A stretch of 18,094 bases of DNA, taken from NCBI GenBank assembly GCA_051892875.1, contig JBJFGR010000039.1, positions 1 to 18,094 of the forward strand, given 5' to 3'. The position numbers and the translations under genes were made by a program. A model generated the notes under the pieces. That model ran no database searches. It saw nothing but the letters and a program-made list of their open reading frames with translations, and was not told where the DNA came from. Below are positions 15,826 through 18,094 of this stretch, piece by piece. Positions within the stretch are counted from its first letter, which is position 1. Every line of letters begins with the position of its first letter. The DNA comes from JBJFGR01 sp051892875 (GTDB lineage: Bacteria > Pseudomonadota > Gammaproteobacteria > Enterobacterales > Succinivibrionaceae).

Positions 15826-15889
15826 GCGTAATTATAATTAATATTTTTATATGCAAAATATAGGATGTTAGCATTAAGTAAATAGTATA

Positions 15890-17104
15890 TTAAGATATAC
15901 GTTTCATCCTAGCCATATAAAAACCATCACCACCCTCTGATGGCATAATTGATACTTCTTCTTCAAATTCAAATTCAGGATGATTACTCAAGAACTTTTC
16001 GATTTGTTTATGATTTTCGGAAGGTAGAATACTGCATGTAGAGTATACTAATAATCCGTTAATAGCCGTCATTTGAGAGTAGCGATCTAAAATATCAGCT
16101 TGAAGATCAATTAATTCAAGGATTTCTTGAGTTCTATCACTCCATTTTGTATCAAAATTTCTTTTTAGTACACCAAGACCTGAGCATGGAACATCTAGTA
16201 AAACACGGTCAGCTTTGCCTGCTAATCGTTTTATTACTTTTGAATTTTCAATTAATCTAGTTTCAATATTAAAAGCACCAGCTCTGCGAGCTCTTTCTTT
16301 TAAAGATTTTAGCTTCCATTCTTTATCATCCATGGCAATAATTGACCCTTTACCTTCTGATAAAGCTGCTAAATGTAAAGTTTTTCCACCAGCACCTGCG
16401 CAGGCATCAATAATTTTTAATCCTGGAGTTATTTTTAAGAAAGGGGCAATAGTTTGTGAGCCGATGTCTTGTTGCTCAAACAAACCATCTTTAAAAGATT
16501 GGGTCCTAAATAATGCGGCATTACCAACTACTTCTAATGCATCAGGGTGATTTTCACACAATGCTGTTTTTATATGTTCTGTACGTAAAGAAGTTCTAAG
16601 AGCAGATAACTTTGTTTTTAAGGTGTTAACCCTTATAAATCTTTTTGGTTCACTTCCTAAAGTTTCTTTTTCTTTTTGCCAAGATAATCCCAATTCTTTA
16701 TAACAAAGAGTATCTAACCATGCAGGACAACCATATTTGAAGTTATCAATATTATTTGCTTCTTCTAAGCGAATTTTTGCCTGTTTAGCACTAAAATCTT
16801 CGCAATCGTTTAAGTCTTTAGGAACAGGCCAATTGTGGATAATATGCAAAGCACATATTAGTTTATTGATATGTTTTTTTGCATCTTTAATTTTTTTATA
16901 ACCTGCAACATGGGTGTATAAACTAAGTCTTCTTAATAAATCATTAACTAAGCGAATAATTAAAGATTGTTCATCATTTTCTAATTTTATTTTTTTAAAA
17001 TGCTGAGCATATGATTGATCTAAAGGAATGTCTTTATTAAAACAATCATTTAAAATAGAGTAGATTAATCGAATTTTAAATGCTGATAATGAAAATGACG
17101 CCAT
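15890..17104 (-). CDS. RsmB/NOP-family RNA cytosine-5 methyltransferase
   Basis: SAM-dependent enzyme that methylates C5 of a cytosine in RNA, most likely 16S rRNA. At 404 residues it is a little shorter than E. coli RsmB (about 429). Residues 1-140 form a helical N-terminal region, possibly a diverged NusB-like domain. The catalytic domain shows motif I DACAGAGGKT (233-242), motif IV DVPCSGLGV (304-312) with Cys307, motif VI YSTCS (354-358) with the nucleophile Cys357, and a terminal GGDGFYMARM. Two cysteines in motifs IV and VI are the m5C-RNA hallmark. AAGGTG lies eight bases before the ATG. It lies 68 bp downstream of the DUF4357-like gene and may share its transcript. Which RNA base it modifies, RsmB or RsmF-like, is not settled. 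Confidence 0.88.
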   Translation of the reverse strand: MASFSLSAFKIRLIYSILNDCFNKDIPLDQSYAQHFKKIKLENDEQSLIIRLVNDLLRRLSLYTHVAGYKKIKDAKKHINKLICALHIIHNWPVPKDLNDCEDFSAKQAKIRLEEANNIDNFKYGCPAWLDTLCYKELGLSWQKEKETLGSEPKRFIRVNTLKTKLSALRTSLRTEHIKTALCENHPDALEVVGNAALFRTQSFKDGLFEQQDIGSQTIAPFLKITPGLKIIDACAGAGGKTLHLAALSEGKGSIIAMDDKEWKLKSLKERARRAGAFNIETRLIENSKVIKRLAGKADRVLLDVPCSGLGVLKRNFDTKWSDRTQEILELIDLQADILDRYSQMTAINGLLVYSTCSILPSENHKQIEKFLSNHPEFEFEEEVSIMPSEGGDGFYMARMKRIS

Positions 17105-17142
17105 AATATAAACACCTTGTAATTGAATGATAAGTTTTTGTA

Positions 17143-17171
17143 ATAATAAGCTAATATGCTATTTTTAGCAA
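17143..17171 (-). promoter_or_regulatory. Candidate promoter of the methyltransferase gene
   Basis: Minus-strand TTGCTA (17171-17166, 4/6), a 17-bp spacer and TATTAT (17148-17143, 5/6), placed between the two leftward genes. Moderate match in AT-rich DNA. Confidence 0.4.
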
Positions 17172-17172
17172 A

Positions 17173-17667
17173 TTATGATTCATCTGCATGTGGACCATAA
17201 CCTGAATCTTTTAATGAATACCCATCCTTAGTTTCCCATGCATCTAGGCCATTACGATTATTTCCTGCAACTAAACTAGCTGCAAAACTGGGGCTAGAGA
17301 GCAAGTAACTTTCTTTAAGAATATAGCAATTATGTTTATCATTAAATTCTAACTGGTTATTATTTATTAAATGTTTTCTTGTTTCAATAACAGGTTCTCT
17401 TAATGATTGAGCATATTTTGCGGATATCATTGAACCTTTAGAGAGCATAAAACTAGGAGATGATCTTTTACCTATTGGAAACCCTGATGCACTTATACCT
17501 TTAACGCAAAAGAAAAAAGTTTCATGATTATTTATATCAAAATCTTCGGCAAACATAGATTTTAGATTTTGTAATTCTTTGTATATTTCAATAGAAACTA
17601 TAGCATGAGTTTTATTTCCTTTGCTATCAACAATAAAAGAAACTTCGTTATCATTATTGGTTATCAT
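17173..17667 (-). CDS. DUF4357-domain protein with antitoxin-like N-terminus
   Basis: A 164-residue soluble protein without signal peptide or membrane segment. Residues 50-147 resemble DUF4357: FFFCVKGISASG, a middle LREPVIETRKHLINNNQL, and the closing SYLLSSPSFAASLVAGNNRNGLDAW, read as two parts (120-135 and 136-144). The N-terminal 35 residues (SFIVDSKGNKTHAIVSIEIYKEL in pieces) resemble the first strand-helix of Phd/YefM-like antitoxins, in which a Val-Asp-x-x-Gly-x-x-Thr turn precedes I-x-x-Y-x-x-L. DUF4357 has no firm biochemical role that I can state; it occurs with nucleases and defence loci in some genomes. AAGGA lies seven bases before the ATG. No toxin-like frame is found beside it. 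It is followed by the methyltransferase gene on the same strand. Confidence 0.65.
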   Translation of the reverse strand: MITNNDNEVSFIVDSKGNKTHAIVSIEIYKELQNLKSMFAEDFDINNHETFFFCVKGISASGFPIGKRSSPSFMLSKGSMISAKYAQSLREPVIETRKHLINNNQLEFNDKHNCYILKESYLLSSPSFAASLVAGNNRNGLDAWETKDGYSLKDSGYGPHADES

Positions 17668-17712
17668 TTACAAATCCTTTTAATTGATAATCCTATTATT
17701 AGATATTTAGAT

Positions 17713-17721
17713 ATTATAACA
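17713..17721 (-). promoter_or_regulatory. Extended -10 promoter of the DUF4357-like gene
   Basis: Minus-strand TGTTATAAT (17721-17713) is a perfect extended -10 (TGnTATAAT). It predicts a start near 17706, about 39 nt before the ATG. The -35 region is poor, as usual for this class. Confidence 0.6.
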
Positions 17722-17807
17722 TGTGAATAGCTTAAGACCTCTATTCTTTTATTTCTGCTTCGGAGTTTATTAATTTATAAAAGATGATGAAATAAATAAC
17801 ATACAGT

Positions 17808-17841
17808 AAAAAAAAGCGAACTTACAACAAGGCAAGTTCGC
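17808..17841 (-). terminator. Leftward terminator with no assigned gene
   Basis: Minus-strand GCGAACTT (17841-17834) pairs perfectly with AAGTTCGC (17823-17816) around a 10-nt loop, followed by TTTTTTTT (17815-17808). It is a textbook Rho-independent terminator for something transcribed leftward from beyond 17841. No clear gene is found there in this window. Confidence 0.85.
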
Positions 17842-17979
17842 ATGTAACAAAACCCAAGAGTGTCATCATTAAACGACACAACTTGTATAAAGCATATAAT
17901 ATGCCATTTATATGTTTTCTTTAAAGTCTATATTAATAAAAGTTTGTGAATTTTTGAGAAAAAAAATAATTTTTAAAAG

Positions 17980-18014
17980 TGTATTATTTTAGTGCTTTGC
18001 ACCAAAATAATACA
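17980..18014. repeat. 35-bp near-perfect inverted repeat
   Basis: Arms 17980-17995 (TGTATTATTTTAGTGC) and 17999-18014 pair over 16 bp with one G-U, around loop TTT. On the minus strand a T-rich stretch follows a few bases later, so it could be a terminator for a gene beyond the window. Otherwise it may be a protein-binding dyad. Confidence 0.7.
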
Positions 18015-18094
18015 AAAATTTCTAAAAATCCTAATTAATACCTTAACTTTTTGTAAATTATACGCTTAATCGTGTCTCTATTTATCTAAAGCAC

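Larger units (their letters stand above)
17722..18094. other. Non-coding region with hairpins at the right edge
   Basis: No convincing gene is seen. Besides the terminator and the long inverted repeat, the minus strand has a 7-bp stem GTGTCGT/ATGACAC (17879-17873 with 17866-17860) and a 12-codon frame at 17907-17869 (MAYYMLYTSCVV) without a good ribosome binding site. The rest is A/T-rich and featureless. Confidence 0.55.

Noticed and set aside
17992..18003. A possible NtrC site in GTGC-TTT-GCAC
   Set aside because: The arms are in the opposite order from the NtrC dyad (GCAC...GTGC) and the spacing is wrong.

Overview
This is an AT-rich chromosomal window that looks like a gammaproteobacterium. 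The reasons are the leuL-leuABCD order with a leucine-codon attenuator, a 523-residue LeuA and a LeuC with cysteines at 347/407/410 (both matching the enterobacterial lengths and positions as I remember them), a DeaD-type helicase with a DbpA-like RNA-binding domain, and sigma70-like promoters. Low GC, a very large secreted starch-degrading enzyme and a PKD lipoprotein suggest an anaerobic gut or rumen starch user such as a member of Succinivibrionaceae. That placement is an inference; no rRNA or marker phylogeny is available here.

Layout. (1) Positions 1-84 look like the left end of an IS256-type insertion sequence, with the first codons of a leftward transposase. (2) 105-1145 (-) is an aldose 1-epimerase (galM). 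(3) 1270-6235 (-) is a complete leucine biosynthesis operon: promoter, 18-codon leader peptide, attenuator hairpin, leuA, leuB, leuC, leuD and a terminator. (4) 6298-6711 (-) is a PerR-like Fur-family regulator. (5) A 477-bp AT-rich divergent intergenic region carries a CRP-like site and a candidate promoter. (6) 7189-13298 (+) holds a 1548-residue secreted two-catalytic-domain enzyme (GH13 alpha-amylase plus type I pullulanase) followed by a PKD-domain lipoprotein, and ends in a strong terminator. (7) 13519-15825 (+) is a DEAD-box RNA helicase with a structured leader of about 290 nt. (8) 15890-17721 (-) is an RsmB/NOP-family RNA m5C methyltransferase and, upstream of it, a small DUF4357-like protein. 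(9) 17668-18094 has no convincing gene but carries several strong hairpins, including a leftward terminator with no assigned gene.

How the parts work together. The amylase-pullulanase would cut both alpha-1,4 and alpha-1,6 bonds of starch. The lipoprotein behind it shares its PKD fold and a cysteine-rich tail and could be a cell-surface partner. The nearby mutarotase would interconvert the anomers of released sugars, but it has its own promoter and may be unrelated. The leu operon is controlled by ribosome-mediated attenuation whose four RNA segments can be traced in the sequence.
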